27,603 nt of DNA. Origin: a virus. Shown here piece after piece: positions 20,836 to 26,696 of the stretch. Both the position numbers and the translations under genes were made by a program. The stretch is taken from positions 1-27,603 of the IMG/VR virus record IMGVR_UViG_3300035670_001044. One strand, given 5' to 3'. Under the pieces are notes generated by a model that saw only the letters and a list, made by a program, of their open reading frames with translations, did not search any database and had not been told where the DNA came from. The stretch's first letter is position 1. Each line of letters opens with the position of its first letter.

Positions 20836-22034
20836 AACCAACATTCGGATCCCTATTCGCTGGAGTCGGTGGCTTCGACATGGGCATGGAGGACGCAGGC
20901 TGGGAGTGCAAATTCCAGGTCGAATGGGACAAACACTGCCAACACATCCTCAACAAACACTGGCCCGACATCCCGAAATGGGGTGATGTATCCACAGTAA
21001 GTGGCACAGAGATCCCACCTGTGGACTGCATCATCTTCGGATCACCATGCCAAGACCTCTCCGTAGCAGGCAAACGAGCAGGTCTACAAGGGGAACGCTC
21101 AGGATTATTTTACGAAGCAGTACGAATCATAAAGGAGATGCGTCATGTCACAAATGGAACTTTTCCCCGATGGGCAATCTGGGAGAACGTCGCCGGAGCC
21201 TTGTCCTCCAACAACGGAAGGGATTTTGCAGCAGTCATCAGTGAAATGGCTGAAGCAGGGGCGGTTCTCCAAGAATACGCTCTCTTGGATGCGCAGTACT
21301 TCGGAATCCCCCAGCGACGACGTCGGGTTTTCTTGGTCGCTTGCTTCGATCCTGCAATCGCCCGCAACTGTCCCGACCCGCTACTACCTGTCAGCGAAAG
21401 CTTGCGAGGGAATACTGCGAAGGGCAAACCGAAGGGGAAAGTTGCTTCCAGAAAGATTGCGAACTGCCTTAGAGTCGGTAGTGGTGTTGGCGAAAGAGGC
21501 GACGGAACCGACAATCTCGTAATAGGATTTTCTCACACTCAAGGGTTATCGGCACAACCATCCGAAGTGGCATTTCCGACGTTGCGGACTGAGGGTTCAG
21601 GAATGGCTGTCGCATACGACGAATACAACGACACAATCAGCCCCGTACATCATGCGCTACGAGCAGGAACCAAACAATCCACAGGCGTACTCGTTGAGAA
21701 TGAATATGAAGAACCAACAGTGTTTCAACCTGGAACGATGGTGCGTTTGGGTGGTGGAGTTTGGGAAGGTACTGTTCCGACCCTTCGAGCAGAAGCCAAA
21801 CGCGGCGACAACGAACCGCACATTCACATTCACAACGCCGAACCGACAATGGCAGTACGCAGACTCACCCCCCTCGAATGTGAACGTTTGATGGGATGGC
21901 CCGATGACCACACCCGCTGGAAAGCAGACGGCACAGAACAAGCAGACACGCACCGTTACAAACAGTGCGGCAACGGGGTCGCATCACCAGTCGCCAAATG
22001 GATCGCATCCCACATCCTGAAAGCGCACCAATGA
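20832..22034 (+). CDS. DNA (cytosine-5-)-methyltransferase
   Basis: A 400-residue C5 methyltransferase with motif I SLFAGVGGFDMG, motif IV FGSPCQDLSVAG with catalytic C73, motif VI WENV (117-120), motif VIII IPQRRRRVFL (159-168), motif IX RRLTPLECERLMGWPD and motif X YKQCGNGVASPVAKWI. It methylates host-type target sites in phage DNA, and the target is unknown. A region of about 130 residues between motifs VIII and IX is the target-recognition part and contains inserts. ATG 20832 has AGGAGA five bases upstream and overlaps the preceding stop. A complete second gene is encoded in another frame within 21145-21522, so motifs VI-VIII are dual coding. Confidence 0.93.
   Translation: MKPTFGSLFAGVGGFDMGMEDAGWECKFQVEWDKHCQHILNKHWPDIPKWGDVSTVSGTEIPPVDCIIFGSPCQDLSVAGKRAGLQGERSGLFYEAVRIIKEMRHVTNGTFPRWAIWENVAGALSSNNGRDFAAVISEMAEAGAVLQEYALLDAQYFGIPQRRRRVFLVACFDPAIARNCPDPLLPVSESLRGNTAKGKPKGKVASRKIANCLRVGSGVGERGDGTDNLVIGFSHTQGLSAQPSEVAFPTLRTEGSGMAVAYDEYNDTISPVHHALRAGTKQSTGVLVENEYEEPTVFQPGTMVRLGGGVWEGTVPTLRAEAKRGDNEPHIHIHNAEPTMAVRRLTPLECERLMGWPDDHTRWKADGTEQADTHRYKQCGNGVASPVAKWIASHILKAHQ
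21131..21144 (+). promoter_or_regulatory. Shine-Dalgarno inside the methyltransferase gene
   Basis: AAAGGAG (21131-21137) lies seven bases before ATG 21145. It is an optimal ribosome-binding site placed within the methyltransferase frame, where it encodes Ile-Lys-Glu-Met, and it serves the overlapping gene. Confidence 0.75.
21145..21522 (+). CDS. Overlapping gene inside the C5 methyltransferase (YYLSAKACEGILRRA family)
   Basis: A 125-residue frame lying wholly within the methyltransferase gene, shifted by +1. Protein: MSQMELFPDGQSGRTSPEPC, PPTTEG, then SSVKWLKQGRFSKNTLSW, STSESPSDDVGFSWSLASILQ, and the C-terminal VPTRYYLSAKACEGILRRAN-RRGKLLPERLRTALESV. That C-terminus (YYLS-KAC-GILRRA-RRG--LP--L--AL) I recall from phage proteins encoded beside cytosine methyltransferases. 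The frame has its own near-perfect Shine-Dalgarno. The N-terminal SGRTSPE and the SESP/LSxIL features also look conserved. It is probably a real, co-expressed partner of the methyltransferase. Function unknown. Confidence 0.75.
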   Translation: MSQMELFPDGQSGRTSPEPCPPTTEGILQQSSVKWLKQGRFSKNTLSWMRSTSESPSDDVGFSWSLASILQSPATVPTRYYLSAKACEGILRRANRRGKLLPERLRTALESVVVLAKEATEPTIS

Positions 22035-22183
22035 AACAAACCTACCGATGCCCCAAATGCCGGCGCACCTGCACCGTCTACATCAAACTAAGTGAACCAC
22101 CCATCTGCTCAAACCCCAACAAACATCGACTCATGCCCGCATACATGGAACCAACCAGAAAGAACACCAATGAACCTTCTTGA
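22031..22183 (+). CDS. Small zinc-ribbon protein
   Basis: A 50-residue protein, MKQTYRCPKCRRTCTVYIKL, SEPPICSNPNKHRLMPAYMEPTRKNTNEPS. A CPKC pair plus C14 and C26 can bind one zinc; PPICSNPxKHRLMxxM is the second half. The start overlaps the methyltransferase stop (ATGA). The tail overlaps the next gene by 14 bases. Small ribbons of this type occur widely in phages; the role is unknown. Confidence 0.75.
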   Translation: MKQTYRCPKCRRTCTVYIKLSEPPICSNPNKHRLMPAYMEPTRKNTNEPS

Positions 22184-22493
22184 CATCATCGCCGCTACCG
22201 AAGCCAAAGAACAAGCCATCCAACAGGTCGCTACCAACACCAACCCACAATGGGCCGCACAATGCCGCACCATCATCCAACAAATCGCTACCACTACCAA
22301 CACCTTCACCACCGACGACATATGGCAAGCACTCCACGACGCTGACCTACCGACACCACACGAACCACGCGCGATAGGTGCGATCCTGACCGCTATGGCC
22401 CGCGAAAACCTGATAACCGCCACCGACACCTATCGCCCATCGGCTCGCGCAGCTTGCCATGCTCGCCCGATACGTGTGTGGACAGCACGATGA
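22170..22493 (+). CDS. Phage protein with FTTDDIW...HEPRAIGA winged-helix-like domain
   Basis: A 107-residue protein. It starts MNLLDIIAATEAKEQAIQQVATNTNPQW and has IQQIATTTNTFTTDDIWQALHDADLPTPHEPRAIGAILTAMARENLITATDTYRPSARAACHARPIRVWTAR. The FTTDDVW-(10-15)-HEPRAIGA-(5)-A-xxLI-xTxxYRPSxRxxCHARPxxVW pattern is a recurring phage family of helix-turn-helix look, frequent in actinophages. A DNA- or RNA-binding role is plausible. ATG 22170 begins inside the preceding gene. No catalytic residues are visible. Confidence 0.75.
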   Translation: MNLLDIIAATEAKEQAIQQVATNTNPQWAAQCRTIIQQIATTTNTFTTDDIWQALHDADLPTPHEPRAIGAILTAMARENLITATDTYRPSARAACHARPIRVWTAR

Positions 22494-22618
22494 ACGAACA
22501 CACACTATTCGACTATCCGGATCCCCTCACACCAGGCGACACACCGTTAGCCGAACACACCGACAGCCAGCTCGCGGAAATGATCCGTGAATGGAAACAC
22601 TTGACAACCGACGAATGA
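22490..22618 (+). CDS. Short acidic protein
   Basis: A 42-residue acidic protein (MNEHTLFDYPDPLTPGDTPL, AEHTDSQLAEMIREWKHLTTDE) whose ATG overlaps the previous stop. The N-terminus looks like the short FDYPDPxxPGDxP stretches of phage proteins; the rest is one helix. Its last codons carry the -35 (TTGACA) of the promoter that drives the next operon. Function unknown. Confidence 0.55.
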   Translation: MNEHTLFDYPDPLTPGDTPLAEHTDSQLAEMIREWKHLTTDE

Positions 22619-22629
22619 TCCGTTATCTT
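22601..22629 (+). promoter_or_regulatory. Sigma-70-type promoter of the early operon
   Basis: TTGACA (22601-22606), a 17-base spacer and TATCTT (22624-22629). A consensus -35 with ideal spacing is unlike the extended -10 promoters of the virion region. Transcription should start near 22636, just before a leader hairpin at 22640. Confidence 0.75.
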
Positions 22630-22639
22630 CACTTGTAAC

Positions 22640-22676
22640 CCCGCAATACGGCGGGTCTAACAAGGAGAAACCAGTG
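22640..22676 (+). promoter_or_regulatory. Leader module A: hairpin, AAGGAG, GTG start
   Basis: CCCGC (22640-22644) pairs with GCGGG (22651-22655) around AATACG, followed six bases later by AAGGAG (22662-22667) and the GTG at 22674. The string AGGAGAAACCAGTGAAA is found again at 24556-24572, and a close relative at 25184-25202. Confidence 0.7.
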
Positions 22677-23267
22677 AAACAGATAACGGTATCGCGTACC
22701 GTGTTCACGCTCGATGAGCTTGAGCCGGCCGCAAGAGAGAAAGCAATACAAGCGTTACGTGATGACGCTTGGGAAACGCTCGACAGCGACATGATCGCAG
22801 AAGATCTCGCCGGACGATTCGTACAGATGGCGACCGGCGAATGGGTCGGCGCAACCAGCAAGAAACAGATACAAGACAAGTACGGGATCGTCATCTATTG
22901 GAGTGTGTCCTACACACAGTCCGATGACGCACAGATCAGCGGCACACTTGACGCAGAAACATCCCCAAACCTTGACTGGCCCGATGGTGTACGCATGATC
23001 GCTATCCGATCAAACAACTACACCGGCAGCACCGTCACCTGGGTCGATACCGACGACGACGAACGCCACTATGACGGTCAGGCGCTCGCGGACGCGCAAC
23101 AGATGGTGAACAACCTGAACAACCAGCTGTATCGCGATGTTCGCATGATCGTGGAGTCATACATGACCGACGGATGGGTAGTCAGCGAATACGAAACCCA
23201 TGAACTACAACGCCGATTCGATGAGAATGGCAAGTACGCGCCAGCAATGTTTTGGGCGGAGGCGTAA
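22674..23267 (+). CDS. Phage protein related to the ISGTL/FSGFxSQGDG family
   Basis: A 197-residue acidic protein from GTG 22674. After an N-terminal helix (FTLDELEPAAREKAIQALRDDAWETLDSDMIAEDLAGRFV) comes YGIVIYWSVSYTQSDDAQISGTL, which resembles the xIxFSxxYSQGDGAxFxGxL core of a common phage family of unknown role, sometimes labelled antitoxin-like. A strand-rich middle (GVRMIAIRSNNYTGSTVTW) and a C-terminal helical region follow. First gene of the operon driven by the promoter at 22601. It is preceded by the hairpin/AAGGAG leader. Function unknown; it is an expected early, host-facing gene. Confidence 0.75.
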   Translation: MKQITVSRTVFTLDELEPAAREKAIQALRDDAWETLDSDMIAEDLAGRFVQMATGEWVGATSKKQIQDKYGIVIYWSVSYTQSDDAQISGTLDAETSPNLDWPDGVRMIAIRSNNYTGSTVTWVDTDDDERHYDGQALADAQQMVNNLNNQLYRDVRMIVESYMTDGWVVSEYETHELQRRFDENGKYAPAMFWAEA

Positions 23268-23269
23268 CC

Positions 23270-23482
23270 ATGACTATTACCGAAACACCACGACGTACAT
23301 TCTGGAACGTCGCGTTCTTCTACCGTTCGTTCACGATCACCGACACCATCGCCGCCATCGACGCCGATGACGCGATCACGCTCGCAGCAAACCGTATTTG
23401 TGACTATCTCGACATAGACGTAGATACTTTTGACGCCCAGGCCGACGACACCGGCGAACCAGCAGGGAGCGACGACGAATGA
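23270..23482 (+). CDS. Small acidic protein
   Basis: A 70-residue acidic protein, MTITETPRRTFWNVAFFYRS, FTITDTIAAIDADDAITLAANRICDYLDIDVDTFDAQADDTGEPAGSDDE. Two strands, a helix and a flexible acidic tail give it a DNA-mimic-like charge, but nothing is demonstrated. ATG 23270 is two bases after the previous stop; the upstream ATG at 23252 would only add six residues inside that gene. The stop overlaps the next start (ATGA). Confidence 0.7.
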   Translation: MTITETPRRTFWNVAFFYRSFTITDTIAAIDADDAITLAANRICDYLDIDVDTFDAQADDTGEPAGSDDE

Positions 23483-23751
23483 ATATCAACACACTGATCC
23501 ACGAACTAGCCCAAACCCGTGACCCGATGAACGATTACGCACCGAAAGCTATTTGGGTGGATACGTTCACCGGCACATATGGCGGCGTAGACAGCCTCGC
23601 GATCATCGACATAACCGCATGGTCCGAAGATGACGACGACACTTGGGAAACGATGACGGACAGCCAGCGAAACAACTACGCCCTGGGCTACAAGTGTTGC
23701 GACGGCGACTACTACGGACCCGCACTATGGATGGAGAGGTACGCACAATGA
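23479..23751 (+). CDS. Small acidic protein of unknown function
   Basis: A 90-residue protein, MNINTLIHELAQTRDPMNDY then APKAIWVDTFTGTYGGVDSLAIIDITAWSEDDDDTWETMTDSQRNNYALGYKCCDGDYYGPALWMERYAQ. The first half suggests a helix plus a strand pair; DDDDTW and CCDGDYYGP are distinctive. I do not recognise the family. It overlaps both neighbours by four bases (ATGA), so it is part of a tightly coupled chain of small genes. Confidence 0.7.
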   Translation: MNINTLIHELAQTRDPMNDYAPKAIWVDTFTGTYGGVDSLAIIDITAWSEDDDDTWETMTDSQRNNYALGYKCCDGDYYGPALWMERYAQ

Positions 23752-23984
23752 ATATCATGCGCACCTACAACGCCCATTTCACTGGCGCACTTGTAGCAGA
23801 GTGCCCCGCTTGCCACCGTGTGTGCGCGGGATGGGATGACGATGACCTGAACGACGACGGACAGCTCGAATGTTCGTGCGAAGAATACGGATCATGCGAC
23901 ATATGCGACGGCCCCTACCTACTAGGTGGCGACGGACACAACACCGAAACCGGCAACCACTATGAGTGTGAGGCAGCACAATGA
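23748..23984 (+). CDS. Cys-rich zinc-ribbon protein
   Basis: A 78-residue acidic protein with eight or more Cys in pairs: ECPACHRVC, LECSCEEYGSCDICDGPY, YECEAAQ. Two zinc ribbons are likely. The start is ATG 23748, which overlaps the previous stop (ATGA); in-frame upstream starts fall inside the previous gene. Such small early zinc proteins can target host regulators, but no evidence here tells which. Stop and next start overlap (ATGA). Confidence 0.7.
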   Translation: MNIMRTYNAHFTGALVAECPACHRVCAGWDDDDLNDDGQLECSCEEYGSCDICDGPYLLGGDGHNTETGNHYECEAAQ

Positions 23985-24151
23985 CTAACCACATCGTGTT
24001 CAGATCCCTCATGGCCACCACCGCTATCGCTATCGGTATCACCGCCGCAACCCGCGGACCGAACGCCGGCATAACATGGTGGATCACCCTCTACGTCATG
24101 GTGTACCCGTTCACCCATCTCGCGAACAGGGCTACCGAACGCAACAAGTAG
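23981..24151 (+). CDS. 56-residue membrane protein
   Basis: The product MTNHIVFRSLMATTAIAIGI, TAATRGPNAGITWWITLYVMVYPFTHLANRATERNK has two hydrophobic segments (residues about 8-22 and 31-46) separated by a short polar turn. It overlaps the previous gene by four bases and ends 157 bases before the next clear gene. Function unknown; it is typical of the small membrane proteins of early phage operons. The following stretch to 24308 holds no gene I can support. Confidence 0.6.
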   Translation: MTNHIVFRSLMATTAIAIGITAATRGPNAGITWWITLYVMVYPFTHLANRATERNK

Positions 24152-24308
24152 CAGCTCGCCACACCTACCGATCCCTGGCATGGTGTGGCAGCACCGCTAC
24201 CGAACCCGCAACCATCACGCCTGCCACCGAACCCAGGCGCGCCGCCTTCGCCGGTAATCTTCGCCGGATCTCTTTACACCGAGACACCGAACACGGCTCT
24301 AAATAGGT

Positions 24309-24989
24309 ATGCGATACACGATCGAACTACACACCGCCGCCGGCGCTCTACTTGCTGGCATATTCGACACACTGGAAACAGCCCGCACCGCCGCCACCGG
24401 TCATCGTTGCGCGATCCGCCCCATTATCGCCGCCGATGATCTCGCCGCCCTCATCGCAGCCCCAACCGCCGCAGCCCTCAAAAAATTGGTACTTGACGAA
24501 CCCGCCACCCATGCCCTAAATTACTTAGTAGGCGCAACACCGCGCCCCACAAACCAGGAGAAACCAGTGAAAGCACACGAATACGCCGAAACCATCGCGG
24601 AGGAAATCCGCGCATTAGAAACCGCACTCGATGGCCCTAGCCGTTCGTTTGATCCGGATGACGCAACCCAAGACGACGAACAGGACACGGACTATCGCGC
24701 CGCGCTCGACGTGTTGGAGTATGCCCACGACATTGACCCGACGGACATTCTCACCACCTACGAAAACGAAACCATTCTCGAACTCATCTACTGGCACGGA
24801 TCAAACCACACCACCCGCACCGAATGGCTGCGCACCTACGGCGGCCCCACTTGTCGGATCTTCTTCGAGGGAGACAGTTACGCCCAGATCGAGAGCACTG
24901 GCGACGACAACAACACCGCCCGCGTGAGTGTGTACGTGCCAACGCTCGCGAACATGGTCGATGAACTCGCAGAAATGGCCCGCGCATGA
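24309..24989 (+). CDS. Unknown protein; probable internal start at 24567
   Basis: The frame from ATG 24309 gives 226 residues, but two products are possible. Residues 1-86 (MRYTIELHTAAGALLAGIFD ... ) look like a small beta-alpha protein without a stop of its own. At 24567 a GTG follows the leader hairpin and CAGGAGAAACCA, and a promoter lies at 24493-24522, so a 140-residue protein (KAHEYAETIAEEIRALETALDGPSRSFDPDDATQDDEQDTDYRAALDVLEYAHDIDPTDIL ... ANMVDELAEMARA) is probably made as well or instead. The second part has an acidic linker and a beta-rich C-terminus. I do not recognise either part. The frame may be a fusion of a small gene with the leader region of the next. Confidence 0.55.
   Translation: MRYTIELHTAAGALLAGIFDTLETARTAATGHRCAIRPIIAADDLAALIAAPTAAALKKLVLDEPATHALNYLVGATPRPTNQEKPVKAHEYAETIAEEIRALETALDGPSRSFDPDDATQDDEQDTDYRAALDVLEYAHDIDPTDILTTYENETILELIYWHGSNHTTRTEWLRTYGGPTCRIFFEGDSYAQIESTGDDNNTARVSVYVPTLANMVDELAEMARA
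24493..24522 (+). promoter_or_regulatory. Internal sigma-70-type promoter
   Basis: TTGACG (24493-24498), an 18-base spacer and TAAATT (24517-24522). The start is expected near 24529, just before the leader hairpin at 24531. Its geometry with respect to the hairpin and ribosome-binding site repeats that of the promoter at 22601 (38 and 39 bases from -35 to stem). Confidence 0.6.
24531..24569 (+). promoter_or_regulatory. Leader module B: hairpin, AGGAG, GTG start
   Basis: GGCGC (24531-24535) pairs with GCGCC (24542-24546) around AACACC. Nine bases later comes AGGAG (24556-24560), then GTG 24567. The sequence from AGGAG to the third codon is the same as in module A. It decides the likely real start of the downstream protein. 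Confidence 0.7.
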
Positions 24990-25102
24990 TCGACCACCCG
25001 AACCCACTTGTCCGGCTCGCAGCCGCCGTCGTCATCGTCGGCCCCGCCATACTTGCGATGGAACTATTGACCCGCGCACAGAAACGAAACCGCCGCCGCT
25101 AA
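24986..25102 (+). CDS. 38-residue single-span membrane peptide
   Basis: MIDHPNPLVRLAAAVVIVGP, AILAMELLTRAQKRNRRR: a hydrophobic helix (LAAAVVIVGPAILAMELL) with a strongly basic C-terminus, so the N-terminus would face out. The ATG overlaps the previous stop (ATGA). Too short to name. A stretch of 95 bases after it (25103-25197) contains leader module C. Confidence 0.5.
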   Translation: MIDHPNPLVRLAAAVVIVGPAILAMELLTRAQKRNRRR

Positions 25103-25159
25103 CCACGGCCCCGCGCAGCCCCACCAGAGGCCACCACGAGCAAGACGTGAACGCGGACA

Positions 25160-25200
25160 CCCGCACAAGCGGGCAACCAAACAAGGAGACAAACCCAGTG
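25160..25200 (+). promoter_or_regulatory. Leader module C: hairpin, AAGGAG, GTG start
   Basis: CCCGC (25160-25164) pairs with GCGGG (25169-25173) around ACAA, nine bases before AAGGAG (25183-25188), which leads through ACAAACCCA to GTG 25198. The stem is the same as in module A, but no TTGAC-type -35 is found upstream, so this copy is probably within the operon transcript. Confidence 0.65.
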
Positions 25201-25791
25201 AACACACAAACCCAAACAACCACCCTCACAGCAACACTGCCAGACCTCACCGAGCTATTCAGAGTGGCAGCCCTATACACCAGCACCGACAAACCAGCAC
25301 TGGCAAGCGCCCTGATCGAACCAGCAGCAGAACACACCACAGCCACAGCCACGGACAGCACCGCCGCGATTATCTACGCCACCCAGTTAGTCAGTGGCAC
25401 AGGTCCAGCCATCCACTTGCCCGCCCGCGAAATCGCAAAGCACCTGGCAAACGCCGGCAAAACCATCGGCAAACGCCACACCGCAAACATGGGCGCAATA
25501 ATCACCGCCACCGCCGACACATGGAGTATCGAGATCCCCGCCGCAGGGATCACCAGCAGCGGCACACACCAACAACCCGCACACTGGCCCAACATGGCAC
25601 CACTATTCACCACACCAGAAGAACCCAGCACCACCCCCTACCGCATGGCAGCCGAACAACTCGACCGCCTCACCCGCACCGCCGACTACATCACCCACAC
25701 CCACAGCAACCCCACCAAACCCAACCACTACACCACCACCAGCAACCACGGCCACAGCCAAATAATCGTCATGCCTTGCCGCATGAACTAG
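25198..25791 (+). CDS. Sliding-clamp-like protein (short)
   Basis: A 197-residue protein that looks like a shortened DNA polymerase III beta clamp. Signs are LFRVAALYTSTDKPALASALIEPA (clamp-type helix and strand with the DKPAL turn), TATATDSTAAIIYATQLV (the ATDS strand), IHLPAREIAKHLANAGK, and a C-terminal end HSQIIVMPCRMN that resembles the LMPVRL-like clamp terminus. Bacterial clamps have about 370 residues in three domains; at 197 residues only two fit, so it would need to trimerise like PCNA. The composition is extreme: Thr-rich and C-rich codons. Last gene of the early operon, closed by a terminator. The assignment is by pattern and uncertain. Confidence 0.55.
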   Translation: MNTQTQTTTLTATLPDLTELFRVAALYTSTDKPALASALIEPAAEHTTATATDSTAAIIYATQLVSGTGPAIHLPAREIAKHLANAGKTIGKRHTANMGAIITATADTWSIEIPAAGITSSGTHQQPAHWPNMAPLFTTPEEPSTTPYRMAAEQLDRLTRTADYITHTHSNPTKPNHYTTTSNHGHSQIIVMPCRMN

Positions 25792-25828
25792 AGCGCACCC
25801 CAGCGCAACGCCCACCGAGGCGCAAATC

Positions 25829-25863
25829 GAGACCCCGCCCGCAACCCCCGCCGGCGGGGTCTC
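25829..25863 (+). terminator. Strong hairpin terminator of the early operon
   Basis: GAGACCCCGCC (25829-25839) and GGCGGGGTCTC (25853-25863) form a perfect 11-bp GC-rich stem with a 13-base loop. No U-tract follows, as is common in actinobacteria. It lies 38 bases after the last gene of the operon. Confidence 0.7.
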
Positions 25864-26022
25864 ACCATTCCCGCCCACCGAGGCCGAGCGCAACCACGCC
25901 GACACAACAACACCACACAGCACCACGACGTAGGCGACACACCGCGCCCGATACATTCCGCCGCCCTTAGCCCCGTTGCCGAGCGTGTCCCAGTGGGTAG
26001 GTGGGGGTCCGTGTGTGTGATC

Positions 26023-26037
26023 GAGTGTCGAACACTC
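26023..26037. promoter_or_regulatory. Palindromic operator-like site
   Basis: GAGTGT (26023-26028) and ACACTC (26032-26037) form a perfect inverted repeat around CGA. Size and symmetry suit a dimeric repressor. It does not match the actinobacterial LexA box layout. No regulator can be assigned. Confidence 0.4.
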
Positions 26038-26176
26038 TCACCAGCGCACAACACGACACCCGCCACATGCCAAACAGCCGCCACGATGACCGGGAGTATG
26101 CCGAGGCAGCCCTGCCGCAAGATATCTATAAGCGTTTCTGTACGTGTGTGGTTTTGTGTCGCGCTGCGACCGTGGG

Positions 26177-26219
26177 TTGTCCACAGGCTGTGGATAAGTT
26201 GGTTGGGGTCTGTGGATAT
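26177..26219. promoter_or_regulatory. Cluster of three DnaA boxes
   Basis: TTGTCCACA at 26177-26185 (the preferred actinobacterial box), TGTGGATAA at 26189-26197 (reverse of the exact consensus TTATCCACA) and TGTGGATAT at 26211-26219 (reverse of ATATCCACA). The first two face each other across three bases, forming a palindrome. It lies in a gene-free region at the skew switch, as expected for an origin using host DnaA. Confidence 0.7.
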
Positions 26220-26521
26220 GTTTGTGTTCGTGTGTGTACACACGCTGCTCGATGTATCTGTTTGAGTGTGTGTGTTGTTAGCTCCCCCCACGCTTCGCTC
26301 CTTTTTGGAGCAGGTGGCCGTAGCCAATGATTTTTAGCCGACACCTTCGATTGATTTGTTTACCCCTGTGAGTATCACCGTGGCTAGGTGGCTCTGTTGA
26401 CATATTGGGGTCGATCCCCGTTTCCGGTCACGTTTCGCGTTCCCACCCTGCTGTCACGATGTGTGGGGTCTAGCGCATGGTTGCCTCGCCTGCTTCCCAG
26501 CGGTGAGGGCTTGCTCGGTTG

Positions 26522-26689
26522 TTAGTTGGAGTGTAGCACACCTTTTTGTTTTTGTGCTGTCCAGCGGTCTGCTTGTTTTTGTGCGGAGCGGAGAAGTTGT
26601 TCGTCGGTGAGAGGTCGGGCTGGTTTCAGGTGTTTGCGTTTGATGATGCGTCCTGATGTTCCGAGTTTGCGACCCATAGCCGATAGCAT
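26522..26689 (-). CDS. Small basic protein on the minus strand (divergent to the adenine methyltransferase)
   Basis: A 55-residue frame on the minus strand, MLSAMGRKLGTSGRIIKRKH then LKPARPLTDEQLLRSAQKQADRWTAQKQKGVLHSN. Codons ending in C and A, and the balanced Lys/Arg/Gln/Leu composition, match the early operon genes and look like real coding rather than an antisense shadow. It is the only probable minus-strand gene in the window, divergent from the methyltransferase with eight bases between start codons. Start could also be ATG 26677 (MGRKLG). Function unknown; no clear Shine-Dalgarno. Confidence 0.45.
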   Translation of the reverse strand: MLSAMGRKLGTSGRIIKRKHLKPARPLTDEQLLRSAQKQADRWTAQKQKGVLHSN

Positions 26690-26696
26690 ATCTTGT

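Larger units (their letters stand above)
25792..26521. other. Non-coding region, putative replication origin
   Basis: About 730 bases without a convincing gene on either strand. It holds a hairpin terminator (25829-25863) flanked by two copies of GCCCACCGAGGC (25810-25821 and 25873-25884), a palindrome GAGTGT-CGA-ACACTC (26023-26037), three DnaA boxes (26177-26219), the perfect palindrome GTGTGTACACAC (26232-26243) and a hairpin GCTCC-TTTTT-GGAGC (26297-26311). Base skew reverses here: 25681-25740 has 33 C and 3 G, while 26881-26940 has 11 C and 26 G. Confidence 0.65.

Noticed and set aside
21652-21891. Another frame inside the methyltransferase gene (79 codons), same frame as the embedded gene
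   Set aside because: No Shine-Dalgarno, no recognisable pattern, and it lies in the variable target-recognition part. It is treated as chance.
24152-24308. A short gene in the 157-base gap
   Set aside because: Frames open here read as extensions of overlapping shadows or are under 26 codons, and none has a ribosome-binding site.
25521-25970. Pro/His/Thr/Arg-rich plus-strand frame overlapping the clamp-like gene
   Set aside because: The composition is an artefact of CAC/CCA-rich DNA. No start signal, and the other frame has clear protein character and a leader module.
26126-26344. Small minus-strand frames across the origin-like region
   Set aside because: His/Thr/Gln-rich products mirroring GT-rich repeats, without start signals.
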